From NCBI GenBank assembly GCA_963169565.1, contig CAUJDI010000012.1, positions 1 to 44,833 on the forward strand: a stretch of DNA of 44,833 bases, read 5' to 3'. Origin of the DNA: Bacillota bacterium (GTDB lineage Bacteria; Bacillota; Clostridia; Christensenellales; Aristaeellaceae). Positions 8,063-15,861 of this stretch are shown here, in pieces; the first letter of the stretch is position 1; each line of letters begins with the position of its first letter. A program made the position numbers and the translations under genes. Under the pieces are notes generated by a model. It had not been told where the DNA came from, did not search any database, and worked only from the letters and a program-made list of their open reading frames with translations.

Positions 8063-8208
8063 AGGCACACTCCGTTTCTGATGATTGCCGGAGGCACAGT
8101 CTGAAAAAATGATTGTACCTTTATGCATTCCTGGTTCCGGCTGATTTTGTCCTGATCTCACATGTCCTTTGTACCGGTTTGATGAATCGCGGTTCTATAT
8201 CCAGCCCA

Positions 8209-8237
8209 AGTGTACAAACAGCGGGGAATGATGTCAA
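8209..8237 (-). promoter_or_regulatory. Sigma-A promoter of pckG
   Basis: TTGACA (8237-8232), 17-bp spacer, TACACT (8214-8209) on the minus strand. The start near 8202 leaves a leader of about 140 nt to the ATG at 8062, in which I recognise no riboswitch. Confidence 0.7.
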
Positions 8238-8262
8238 CATTATTCACCTTATCCGGATATTA

Positions 8263-8291
8263 TTGAAGAAGAGCGCCTTCTATGGTATATC
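8263..8291 (+). promoter_or_regulatory. Promoter of the PLP aminotransferase gene
   Basis: TTGAAG (8263-8268), 17-bp spacer ending in TGG, then TATATC (8286-8291), a -10 with TGn extension. The predicted leader is only about 22 nt. Confidence 0.5.
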
Positions 8292-8320
8292 TTTGCTATC
8301 AAAGTGTAGGGGGAAACGCA

Positions 8321-9511
8321 ATGGAATACCGCCTCGCGGACAGAATGGCCGGCGCCCGCGGCTCCATCATCAGGGACCTGCTCAAACTTGCCGGGGAACC
8401 CGGCATGATCTCCTTCGGCGGGGGCAGCCCGGCCCCGGAATCCTTCCCGGTCGCCGAGATCCGGCGTTCCGCGGAGGAGATCCTTATGAAAAAGCCGGCG
8501 GCCATGCTGCAGTACGGCATTTCAGAGGGCTATCCGCCTCTGCGTGAGAGCCTGAAAGCCCACCTTTCAAAAACCGAAGGGATCAGCTTCGAGGACAATG
8601 AAGTGCTCATCCTCTCCGGCGGCCAGCAGTGCGCGGACCTCACCGCCAAGCTGTTTGTCAACCTGGGCGGCACCGTCATCGTAGAAGACCCCTCCTTCGT
8701 CGGCTGCATGAACGCGTTCCGCTCCTACGGCGGGAAACTGCTGGGCGTGAAGATGCAGGAGGACGGCGTGGACCTTGAGAAACTGGAAGTGGCCTTCGCC
8801 AGGCCTCAGGTCAGCTTCTTCTACCTGATCCCAACCTTCCAGAACCCCAGCGGATATACGACTTCCCTGGAAAAGCGCAGGGCCATCTACCGCCTGGCCA
8901 TAAAGTACGATGTGCTCATCTTTGAGGATAACCCCTACGGGGAACTTCGTTTTGAAGGCGAGCACGTCCCGACCATCAAGTCCATGGATGAGGACGGGCG
9001 GGTCATCTACGCGGGGAGTTTCTCCAAGACCATGGCACCCGGCCTGCGCGTCGGCTTCCTGGTGTTCCACAAGGATCTGTTCAACAAGTTCAAGATCGCC
9101 AAGCAGGGCACGGACGTGCACTCCAGCACGCTCTACCAGCACGTCTGCCATGAGTTCCTGACAAGCCCGGCATACGAAAAGCACATCGCCGCCAGCTGCG
9201 CGCTGTACAGGGAGAAGAGCAGGCTGATGTATGATGAAATGAAGAAATGCTTCCACCCCGCGGTCCGTTTCTCCCGCCCGCAGGGCGGCCTGTTCCAGAT
9301 GGTCTGGTTCCCCGAGGGGACGGACGCCATGCCCTTCGTGCAGGAAGCGCTCAAGCGAAAGGTGATCACCGTGCCCGGGTCCGCTTTCACGACCGATCCC
9401 GACCAGCCCAGCAACGGCGTCCGGCTGAATTTCTCTCTCCCGTCGCAGGAACAGATCGTGGCCGGCGTCAGGATCCTCGGCGACCTGACTCATGAAATGC
9501 TGAAAGGCTGA
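8321..9511 (+). CDS. PLP-dependent aminotransferase, class I/II (LysN/2-aminoadipate type)
   Basis: A 396-residue fold-type I transaminase. The Schiff-base lysine is K236 in AGSFSKTMAPGLRVG; other cofactor contacts are PTFQNPSG (171-178), FEDNPYGELR (201-210) and the SGGQQ block near residue 100. The start SFGGGSPAPESFP and the overall pattern match the aminotransferases annotated as 2-aminoadipate or aromatic/branched-chain transaminases, without the DNA-binding domain of MocR regulators. The substrate is not predictable. The ATG at 8321 has AGGGGG seven bases before it; an earlier ATG at 8282 would only add 13 non-family residues. Confidence 0.9.
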   Translation: MEYRLADRMAGARGSIIRDLLKLAGEPGMISFGGGSPAPESFPVAEIRRSAEEILMKKPAAMLQYGISEGYPPLRESLKAHLSKTEGISFEDNEVLILSGGQQCADLTAKLFVNLGGTVIVEDPSFVGCMNAFRSYGGKLLGVKMQEDGVDLEKLEVAFARPQVSFFYLIPTFQNPSGYTTSLEKRRAIYRLAIKYDVLIFEDNPYGELRFEGEHVPTIKSMDEDGRVIYAGSFSKTMAPGLRVGFLVFHKDLFNKFKIAKQGTDVHSSTLYQHVCHEFLTSPAYEKHIAASCALYREKSRLMYDEMKKCFHPAVRFSRPQGGLFQMVWFPEGTDAMPFVQEALKRKVITVPGSAFTTDPDQPSNGVRLNFSLPSQEQIVAGVRILGDLTHEMLKG

Positions 9512-9619
9512 ATCCGTCACCCGATAGCCGATCCCTAAAAAACGGGGCAGGAACGCCATAGAAGATCAAGCCGCGGCTTCCGACTCAGGTCAATGGGATG
9601 AACCCGAAAGAAGAGAAAC

Positions 9620-10450
9620 ATGATCGAGCTTCCGGAGTGCGGGGTCCTTTCCCGCCAGATCAATGAAAACATCCGCGGACTGAAGATCATCGATGCCGCC
9701 GCAGGCACGGCGCCGCATGGCTTCGCCTTTTATACCGGGGAACCGGCCCGGTATGCCGCCGCATTGGTCGACAGGACAGTCCTGGAAGCCAGGGCGTTTG
9801 GCGGCATCCTCGAAGTCCATATGGACGGCCTGCTCCTTCTGTTCAACGACGGCGCGAACCTGCGATATCACGCTCCCGGCAGCCCGGTGCCCGAAAAGCA
9901 CCAGCTTTACCTCCGCTTTGACAACGGCTCCGCCCTGACCTGCACGGTGCAGATGTACGCGGGCATCCACCTGTGCAGTGAAGATCGATACCACAGCGTT
10001 TATCACCAGGCGGCACGGGAAAAGCCCTCCCCGCTGGGCGGGGACTTCACCAAAGACTGTTTCATGGCCATGGCTTCACAGTCCGGAAAGCTCAGCGCAA
10101 AGGCCTTCCTGGCGACGGAGCAGCGCATTCCCGGCCTGGGCAACGGGGTGCTTCAGGACATCCTTTTTCTTGCGCGCATCCACCCCAAGAACAGGGTTTC
10201 CGCGCTCAGCCCGGAAGCTTTGGGCGGGCTGTACCTGCGGGTCACGGAGACCCTGCGCGAAATGGCCAGGCTGGGCGGCCGCGACACGGAAAAGGACCTC
10301 TTCGGTCGGCCGGGAGGCTATGCCACCCTTATGAGCAGGAACGCCCTTGGGAAGCCCTGCCCCGTCTGCGGCGGCAGGGTGCAGCGGATGAGCTATATGG
10401 GCGGGAACGTGTACGTCTGCCCGGAATGCCAACCAATCATAAAGACCTGA
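9620..10450 (+). CDS. Fpg/Nei-family DNA glycosylase-like protein lacking the catalytic proline
   Basis: A 276-residue protein with the Fpg/Nei layout: an N-terminal beta domain, a helix-two-turns-helix (RIPGLGNGVLQDILFLARIHP) and a C-terminal zinc finger with C247, C250, C267 and C270. Active Fpg enzymes begin with Pro-Glu after Met removal, and the proline is the nucleophile; here the start is MIELPE, so position 2 is isoleucine. The glycine-lysine block around Fpg K57 is also not seen (RAFGGILEV), and the zinc-finger arginine is absent (MGGNVYVCPEC). Similar proteins in Clostridia are annotated as endonuclease VIII. It may bind DNA without cutting or use different chemistry. The ribosome site is weak (AAGAGAAAC). 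Confidence 0.82.
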   Translation: MIELPECGVLSRQINENIRGLKIIDAAAGTAPHGFAFYTGEPARYAAALVDRTVLEARAFGGILEVHMDGLLLLFNDGANLRYHAPGSPVPEKHQLYLRFDNGSALTCTVQMYAGIHLCSEDRYHSVYHQAAREKPSPLGGDFTKDCFMAMASQSGKLSAKAFLATEQRIPGLGNGVLQDILFLARIHPKNRVSALSPEALGGLYLRVTETLREMARLGGRDTEKDLFGRPGGYATLMSRNALGKPCPVCGGRVQRMSYMGGNVYVCPECQPIIKT

Positions 10451-10474
10451 AAGACAATTCGGACCCATCAATGG

Positions 10475-10502
10475 AAACGGAGCCGGTAAGTCTCCGTTTT
10501 CC
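10475..10502 (+). terminator. Terminator after the Fpg-like gene
   Basis: AAACGGAG (10475-10482) pairs with CTCCGTTT (10492-10499) around nine bases, followed by TCC. It also lies between convergent genes and may serve the minus-strand gene ending at 10523. Confidence 0.6.
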
Positions 10503-10522
10503 GCTGCAGGATCAGAGAAATG

Positions 10523-13054
10523 TCAGAATCCGCTGAGCAGGAAGATCAGAAGTTCGTCCGCGGATTCGTCTTCCCGTGACTGGGAAGCCGCGACCAGCGC
10601 GCCGCCCTCATAGGGGATCATGGAGGAAAGCCAGGGGTAGTCCGTTCCAAGAAGCTTGTCGCAGTCGGCCGCGCCGATGAATTCGCCCTGGCGGGAGTAC
10701 AGCTTGAATGAGCGGTAGTTCCCGTCCTGCACCAGGATGCCCACCGGCGTCTCCAGGATCCCGGTGACGGACCCGAAGGCGTCATCGGCCGTCCAGTCCT
10801 CCGCGCCGAAGGTCATCAGCTCATTCCCCTGAAGGTCAAGCACGGCGACCCGCTGCGCATCCCCCTTTGTGGCGTCCATTCCCGCGACGTAGATGTTCGT
10901 GTCAGAGATGGAGATGCAGCTGATGGAGCTGAAGCGTCCCTTCCGGTTCGCCGCGTCGGAGAGATTTGAGAACACCCAGGGCTCTGAGGTAAGGCTGTCC
11001 CCCTCCGCGCGGACCAGCATCGGGTCCGCATTGGCCCAGAAGGTCAGGCCCCACTCGCCGCCCGGATGCATGACAAGGTCTCCGGAGAGGCTGGTGTCCG
11101 CGATCACCGCCCCGTCCCTGACGGACAGGACCTTGAAAATGCCCTGGGACAGATACAGGATGCCGTCCCGGCCGACAGCCAGGTATTCAAAGTCGTCATC
11201 AAGCGCCATCCTGCCGTTGTTGAAGGACGCGTCGGGAACCAGCGCGTCCCCCTCCATCGTGTAGGCGTACAGGGCCTTGCCTGTCAGCACGTACAGCCTG
11301 CCGCCGTAAAAAGCGATGCGGTTGTCGAAAATGCTGTCCAGGAAAATGGACTTGTCAGGCTTGAGCCACTTGGCGCTGATCGTCTTGTCCCCGATGCTCA
11401 CCGCGCCCGGTACCGGCTGATACGGCGCGCCGTCTTCCGGCATCGGCGGGTCAACATTGGGCGGATCCAGCACGGGCAGTTTGAAGGAGATGGAGTCCAG
11501 CACCTCCTGGAGCATGCCGCCGATGACCTGCGGCTCCTCAACGGTGACGGTCAGGGTGACCCGTGATTCGGGCACGCGCGCCGCATACTCGATGTATTTC
11601 CAGCCCCATCTCTCATACTCCGCGCTGAGGAAGCTGACACCGCCGATGAGCGTCTCCCCAGGCGCGTCCTTTCCCGCCTGTACCGCGTAATCCGTCAGCA
11701 GCTTGACCTTGTCCCGGTAGCCGCGCACCCCTTCGCTGCTGGCTGTCAACGAGAGGCTGGCCTTCACCATCCCTGAGGCGTCCTTGATTTCATAGCGAAC
11801 CGAGGAGTACCCCTCCCTGTCGCTGCGCCAGTTCCTGTTTTCGCTCCACCCGTCGCCGGTGAAAAGCGCAGTGAACAGGTTTGTCACGCACTCTGCCTCG
11901 CCCTGAACATCCTGAGCGGGTTCCGGAGTCGGCTCAGGGGTCGGTTCCGGGGTCGGTTCAGGGGTCGGTGCCGGGGTTGGTTCAGGGGTCGGTTCGGAGG
12001 TCGGCGCCGGGGTCGCGGCCGGATCCGCATCTGCCGTCCTGCGGAAGACGATCGTCAGGTCGCTGGTGCCGTAGGACGCCCTCAGTTCGTCCTTTTCCGC
12101 GTCATACACCGGGTCGGAGAGGACGTAACTTCCCGAGATGCTGAGGCTGCCGCCGCTTTGTGACCAGGTGAGCTTCTCAACATAGTCTTTGGTGATGAAG
12201 GCTTCCCCCGTTCCGTCCCCGCGAAGGGTGAGGCGGCAGCCGTCGGGGAATATCATCTTGATGTCAAGGGAAATGCCCGTCATCTCATATCGGAGGGCTT
12301 CCCAGACGCCGGCGAACCCTTTGTCAGACTGCGGCACCTGCGTCGGGGGAGGCCCGCTATCCGCGCCCGCGCGTCTGAAGTAGATGACTGTACCGCCATC
12401 GCTGCCCACAAGCTGCCCGTCCTCCAGCAGCAGATCAACAGTTTCACCTTCGATGGTGGCAGCGATGCCCCCGCTGATCTCCTTCCACTCGCCTTTCGTG
12501 TCAAACCCCATGGAGGTCATCACCAGCGTGCCGTCCTGATTGATCTGGAATGACCTCAAACTGGAGACGCTGACGCCGTTGACTTGCTCCTTGAGCACGC
12601 CATCCCCCTCGTCAACTGCCGACACGACCCATTTCCCGGTGTACCTGTTGCCCTTGATCAGGGAAAACAGCCCGCCGGCGCTTTGGGACGCGGTCTTCTC
12701 AAGGTACATCGTCACCCCGTTGTCCGCATTGACCAGCTGCCCCTCCGTGAAACGAAAGACGACTTTCTGGCCTTCGATGTCAAGGGTGATCCCGCCGTCT
12801 GACTCAGTCCAGCTGCCGGGAATCTCACCGCCCTGGGAGGTCAGCACCAGGCTGCCGCCCTCATCGAGCTTAAGCTTCATCAGCTCCCCCACAGGCGCGC
12901 CCTGATACTCCGCCGTTTTCACGCCGTCGCCAAGATCGATAGCCACACAGACCCATTCCCCTGTGAAAGCGGCCTTTTCGGCCGCGGCAATCCCCGGGCC
13001 GAAACAAAACGCGGCCAGAAGCAGCAGACAGAGTCCGATCAATGCCTTTCTCAT
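10523..13054 (-). CDS. Large secreted protein with three lipocalin-like repeats and a propeller-like C-terminus
   Basis: An 843-residue exported protein of unknown function. Residues 1-25 are a signal peptide (ALIGLCLLLLAAF, cleavage after GIAAA); there is no lipobox. Three related beta domains follow (about 29-121, 137-228 and 247-340), each opening with FTGEW, YTGKW or FAGVW and closing in IYFRR-like strands, like small lipocalin-like DUF domains. Residues 345-380 are a Thr/Pro/Glu linker. A middle domain (about 390-510) is unidentified, and the last 280 residues contain repeated strand-turn units (GRLYVLTG, DGILYLSQ, NIYVAG) suggesting a beta-propeller. The ATG at 13054 has GGGAGAG upstream and begins the signal peptide; the open frame to 13129 does not. 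Likely bound to or released at the cell surface. Confidence 0.85.
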   Translation of the reverse strand: MRKALIGLCLLLLAAFCFGPGIAAAEKAAFTGEWVCVAIDLGDGVKTAEYQGAPVGELMKLKLDEGGSLVLTSQGGEIPGSWTESDGGITLDIEGQKVVFRFTEGQLVNADNGVTMYLEKTASQSAGGLFSLIKGNRYTGKWVVSAVDEGDGVLKEQVNGVSVSSLRSFQINQDGTLVMTSMGFDTKGEWKEISGGIAATIEGETVDLLLEDGQLVGSDGGTVIYFRRAGADSGPPPTQVPQSDKGFAGVWEALRYEMTGISLDIKMIFPDGCRLTLRGDGTGEAFITKDYVEKLTWSQSGGSLSISGSYVLSDPVYDAEKDELRASYGTSDLTIVFRRTADADPAATPAPTSEPTPEPTPAPTPEPTPEPTPEPTPEPAQDVQGEAECVTNLFTALFTGDGWSENRNWRSDREGYSSVRYEIKDASGMVKASLSLTASSEGVRGYRDKVKLLTDYAVQAGKDAPGETLIGGVSFLSAEYERWGWKYIEYAARVPESRVTLTVTVEEPQVIGGMLQEVLDSISFKLPVLDPPNVDPPMPEDGAPYQPVPGAVSIGDKTISAKWLKPDKSIFLDSIFDNRIAFYGGRLYVLTGKALYAYTMEGDALVPDASFNNGRMALDDDFEYLAVGRDGILYLSQGIFKVLSVRDGAVIADTSLSGDLVMHPGGEWGLTFWANADPMLVRAEGDSLTSEPWVFSNLSDAANRKGRFSSISCISISDTNIYVAGMDATKGDAQRVAVLDLQGNELMTFGAEDWTADDAFGSVTGILETPVGILVQDGNYRSFKLYSRQGEFIGAADCDKLLGTDYPWLSSMIPYEGGALVAASQSREDESADELLIFLLSGF
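11915..12022 (-). repeat. 12-bp tandem repeats coding the Thr-Pro-Glu-Pro linker
   Basis: Imperfect tandem copies of a PTPE-coding unit within the secreted protein gene. It is a low-complexity coding repeat and may vary in copy number between strains. It is not a CRISPR array. Confidence 0.8.
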
Positions 13055-13293
13055 ATTCTCTCTCCCTTTATGGTCTTTATGGAAATTGAATGTTGCCGAC
13101 GCAGGGATCATATCCGCTTCAGTGATCACAGAGGATTGTGACGGTCATTCGACTGAAGGATGTCGGTCAGTTCAGGGGCTATGCTGCTGCGTGGGTGGTG
13201 GAAAGGTCCCTTTGGTTCCGTACGGCATGTCCGGCGACGGTTGAAAGAAATCATCACACAGACAGTGAATGAAACGCCAGGAAAATCAAGCCG
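13055..13293 (-). other. Long 5' leader of the secreted-protein gene, nothing identified
   Basis: About 230 nt separate the predicted transcription start (near 13287) from the ATG at 13054. I see no known riboswitch. An open frame of about 42 codons starts with ATG near 13250 but has no ribosome site. A second, closer promoter was not obvious. Confidence 0.35.
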
Positions 13294-13322
13294 ATCATAG
13301 CACCGGCCTCCGCTTGTGTCAA
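13294..13322 (-). promoter_or_regulatory. Sigma-A promoter of the secreted-protein gene
   Basis: Consensus TTGACA (13322-13317), 17-bp spacer ending TGC, TATGAT (13299-13294) on the minus strand, an extended -10. Confidence 0.7.
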
Positions 13323-13349
13323 TGCGGCCCCGGCCGCGGAGGGGGCGGG

Positions 13350-13378
13350 TTGAAATCTCATGTGATATTTGGTATCAT
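13350..13378 (+). promoter_or_regulatory. Sigma-A promoter of the guanine deaminase gene
   Basis: TTGAAA (13350-13355), 17-bp spacer, TATCAT (13373-13378). It diverges from the promoter at 13294-13322 with the two -35 boxes about 27 bp apart. Confidence 0.6.
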
Positions 13379-13437
13379 TGAATAAGGCAAAATACATGAC
13401 AGGAGGCTGCGTTCCTCCCTGAAGAAAGGCGGTCAGC

Positions 13438-13893
13438 ATGAAAAAGTCACCGATGGACGCTGCCATCCAGGAAGCTGAGTACGGCATGGAAAACGGCCAC
13501 GGCGGCCCCTTCGGCGCGGTCGTGGTGCGTGACGGAAAGATCATCGGGCGGGGACACAACCGGGTGCTGCTTTACCGGGATCCTACCTGCCACGGCGAGA
13601 TCGAGGCGATCCGTGACGCCTGCCGCAAAACGGGCACTCACAGCCTTGAGGGGACGGACATCTATACGACCTCCGAGCCCTGCCCGATGTGCCTGGGCGC
13701 GATCCTGTGGGCAGGCATCAGGAACATCTATATCGGGTGCAACCGGGAAGACGCGGAAGACATCGGGTTTCGGGACAGGGTCTTCTATGACACGATGAAT
13801 CAGATGGCCTACAGGCTGATCCCCCTGCAGCGGGAAGACTGCCTTGCCCTGTTCGCGCGCTACAAGGCGCTCCCCGGCAGGGAGACCTATTAG
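13438..13893 (+). CDS. guaD: Guanine deaminase-like nucleoside/base deaminase
   Basis: A 151-residue cytidine-deaminase-fold enzyme with a zinc site made of H52 and E54 in CHGEIEAI and C82 and C85 in EPCPMCLGAI. GGPFGAVVV near residue 22 and a C-terminal aromatic residue (ends GRETY) resemble B. subtilis GuaD, whose last Tyr closes the active site over guanine, which it converts to xanthine. It is less like the tRNA adenosine deaminase TadA, which has a longer conserved C-terminal helix. Start ATG at 13438 follows GAAAGGCGG. It stands alone between divergent and convergent genes. Guanine as substrate is likely but not certain. Confidence 0.8.
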   Translation: MKKSPMDAAIQEAEYGMENGHGGPFGAVVVRDGKIIGRGHNRVLLYRDPTCHGEIEAIRDACRKTGTHSLEGTDIYTTSEPCPMCLGAILWAGIRNIYIGCNREDAEDIGFRDRVFYDTMNQMAYRLIPLQREDCLALFARYKALPGRETY

Positions 13894-13954
13894 CACATAT
13901 CATTTGCTCAGGATAGGGCCCAGCCTGCTGTGATCCCTGCCTGGAGCCGCCCCT

Positions 13955-14734
13955 TCAGCATAGTTCCCGGCCGTAGACCATAAGCTCGGTCAGGGAAGGG
14001 TAAATGGAGGGTTCGTCTGACTTGACCAGCCCTTCCAGCCTCAGCCAGGTGATGCGGTGTAATCCAAGGCTGAAATGCTGCGGTTCACCGGTCCTCTGCA
14101 GGGTGAAGGGGATGACAGCCCCGTCCGAGAGAACGGCCCGGCCGCTGACCCAATAGGCGTCGTGCGGAAAATCCGCGCGCAGCACCAGCGCCATTTCATC
14201 CGCCAGCACCTCCCGGCCAAACGCCACCATCAGCCAGGCATCCGCGCGGCCGCCGATCCCCCAGGACTGGAAAGGCCAGCCGCCGTGGGAGAAATTGACA
14301 GTATATCCGTCAATGACGTTGCGCGCCGCGAATACCGATTCATTCCGCGTCTCCACGTTCGCGCTGGCGTGCGGATAAACCCCGGTTTCACCGCGCTGGT
14401 CCGCCGGATTATGCGCCAGGTTGCGCCGGGCTGTGATCTCCTCCCTTTCAGGAAGCCAGGCCCTGACAAGATGCTCTGCCCCGGAGAAAGCCTGCGGCGG
14501 ATAGGCACGGCGCTCATCCCCCCAGGGAACGGAATAGGTCAGGCTGCCTTCCGGCAAATACACCAGCGCCGGCGCGACCGCCTGGTCCACCTGCACCCAC
14601 AGATGCCCCTCCGGCGCGGAAACATACAGGCGGGCCCCTTGCGGGTAGGCCTCGGGATAATACAGCTGCGCCTTGTTCTGATGGGAGGTTTCCTTCAGGA
14701 TGTTTTCCCCTGCCAGCAACCGGATCATGATCAT
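13955..14734 (-). CDS. Unknown protein with a discoidin-like C-terminal domain, last gene of the uronate operon
   Basis: A 259-residue protein without signal peptide or membrane segment. The second half (from about residue 120) has the look of an F5/8-type C (discoidin) jelly-roll: NVETRNESVFAARNVIDG, then HGGWPFQSWG, then a LMVAFGREVLADEMALVLR strand and a closing LTELMVYG. Extracellular versions bind carbohydrate, but this one seems cytoplasmic. The first half is a beta-rich region I do not recognise. The start at 14734 follows a run of Gs about eight bases upstream; an ATG at 14782 is weaker. It follows kdgK by 86 bp in the same direction, so it is probably part of uronate use, perhaps sensing or binding a sugar acid. 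That role is inference. Confidence 0.75.
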   Translation of the reverse strand: MIMIRLLAGENILKETSHQNKAQLYYPEAYPQGARLYVSAPEGHLWVQVDQAVAPALVYLPEGSLTYSVPWGDERRAYPPQAFSGAEHLVRAWLPEREEITARRNLAHNPADQRGETGVYPHASANVETRNESVFAARNVIDGYTVNFSHGGWPFQSWGIGGRADAWLMVAFGREVLADEMALVLRADFPHDAYWVSGRAVLSDGAVIPFTLQRTGEPQHFSLGLHRITWLRLEGLVKSDEPSIYPSLTELMVYGRELC

Positions 14735-14820
14735 CTGTCCGTCCCCCCTAAAACATCCCGGCATGCCCGCCACACTGTTCATTCCGCCCGTGAAACGGAC
14801 AGGTCTGCGATGATTTGGTT

Positions 14821-15852
14821 TCAGCGCTGCACCCGGCCCGATCCGCTGCCCTTCATCAGCGCCTCTGCCTCCGAGACGCTCACGCGGTTGTAGTCCCCCG
14901 GGATGGTGTGCTTCAGGCAGCTGGCGGCAACGGCGAACTCCAGCGCCTCCTTCCTGGTCCCGTAGCGGTTCAGGCCGCAGATCAGCCCGCCGCTGAAGCT
15001 GTCCCCGCCCCCCACGCGGTCCACGATGTCCGTGACGGGATAGGCCCGGCTGAGGATGAACTCCTTCCCGTCGTACAGGCAGGCCTGCCAGACGTTATGG
15101 TCCGCCGAGAGGGACTGGCGCAGGGTGATCGCGATCACCTTCAGGTTCCCATACCTTTCCATGGCCTGCCGGGCAATGGACAGGTAGGCGTCCGGGTCGA
15201 TCTCGCCGCTGTCCACCTCGTGGCTGCCCGCGGAGATGCCAAGGCACTTCTGGAAGTCCTCCTCATTGGCGATGACCGTGTCCACGTTCGACACCAGCTC
15301 GCTCATGACCTCCGGCGCGCTCTTTCCGTATTTCCACAGGTTCTTTCGGTAGTTCAGGTCACAGCTGACCCGCAGCCCCGCCTCCCCGGCGGCCTTGACC
15401 GCCTCCAGGGACAGCTCCGCTGCGCCCGCGCTGACGGCGGGGGTGATGCCCGTGATATGGAACCAGCCCGCGTCCCTGAGCACCTCAGCCCAGGGGATGA
15501 TCCCCGGTCGCGCCTCGGCCAGCGCGCTGTGCGCCCGGTCGTAGAGCACCTTGCTGGGCCGCTGGTTGCTGCCGGTCTCCAGGAAGTAGATCCCCATGCG
15601 GTCCCCGGCGCGCACGATGCCGCTGACGTCCACGCCGAATCCGCGCAGTTCCCTGACGCAGGCGTCGGCGATCGCGTTGTCCGGCAGCACCGTGACAAAG
15701 GACGACGGGACCCCGAAGCCCGCGAGGGAGACCGCCACGTTCGCTTCTCCCCCGCCGAAGGTGGCCTCCAGGGACGGGCTCTGCAGCAGCCGTTCATGCC
15801 CGGGGGACTTGAGCCGCAGCATGATCTCCCCGAAGGTGACAACTCTCTTCAT
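14821..15852 (-). CDS. kdgK: 2-keto-3-deoxygluconate kinase (PfkB family)
   Basis: A 343-residue ribokinase-family sugar kinase. The start VVTFGEIMLRL and GGGEANVAVSLAGFG near residue 33 are the family N-terminal signature; the second signature DIVDRVGGGDSFSGG (276-289) carries the catalytic base D284. It would phosphorylate KDG to KDPG, the substrate of the aldolase encoded ten bases upstream. The neighbourhood (eda, kduD, kduI, kdgF) makes KDG the natural substrate; sequence alone would not separate it from other PfkB kinases. Confidence 0.9.
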   Translation of the reverse strand: MKRVVTFGEIMLRLKSPGHERLLQSPSLEATFGGGEANVAVSLAGFGVPSSFVTVLPDNAIADACVRELRGFGVDVSGIVRAGDRMGIYFLETGSNQRPSKVLYDRAHSALAEARPGIIPWAEVLRDAGWFHITGITPAVSAGAAELSLEAVKAAGEAGLRVSCDLNYRKNLWKYGKSAPEVMSELVSNVDTVIANEEDFQKCLGISAGSHEVDSGEIDPDAYLSIARQAMERYGNLKVIAITLRQSLSADHNVWQACLYDGKEFILSRAYPVTDIVDRVGGGDSFSGGLICGLNRYGTRKEALEFAVAASCLKHTIPGDYNRVSVSEAEALMKGSGSGRVQR

Positions 15853-15861
15853 GACAGCCTC

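Noticed and set aside
11915-12022. Regular short repeats resembling an array
   Set aside because: They code in frame for a Thr-Pro-Glu-Pro linker; there are no unique spacers, so this is not CRISPR.
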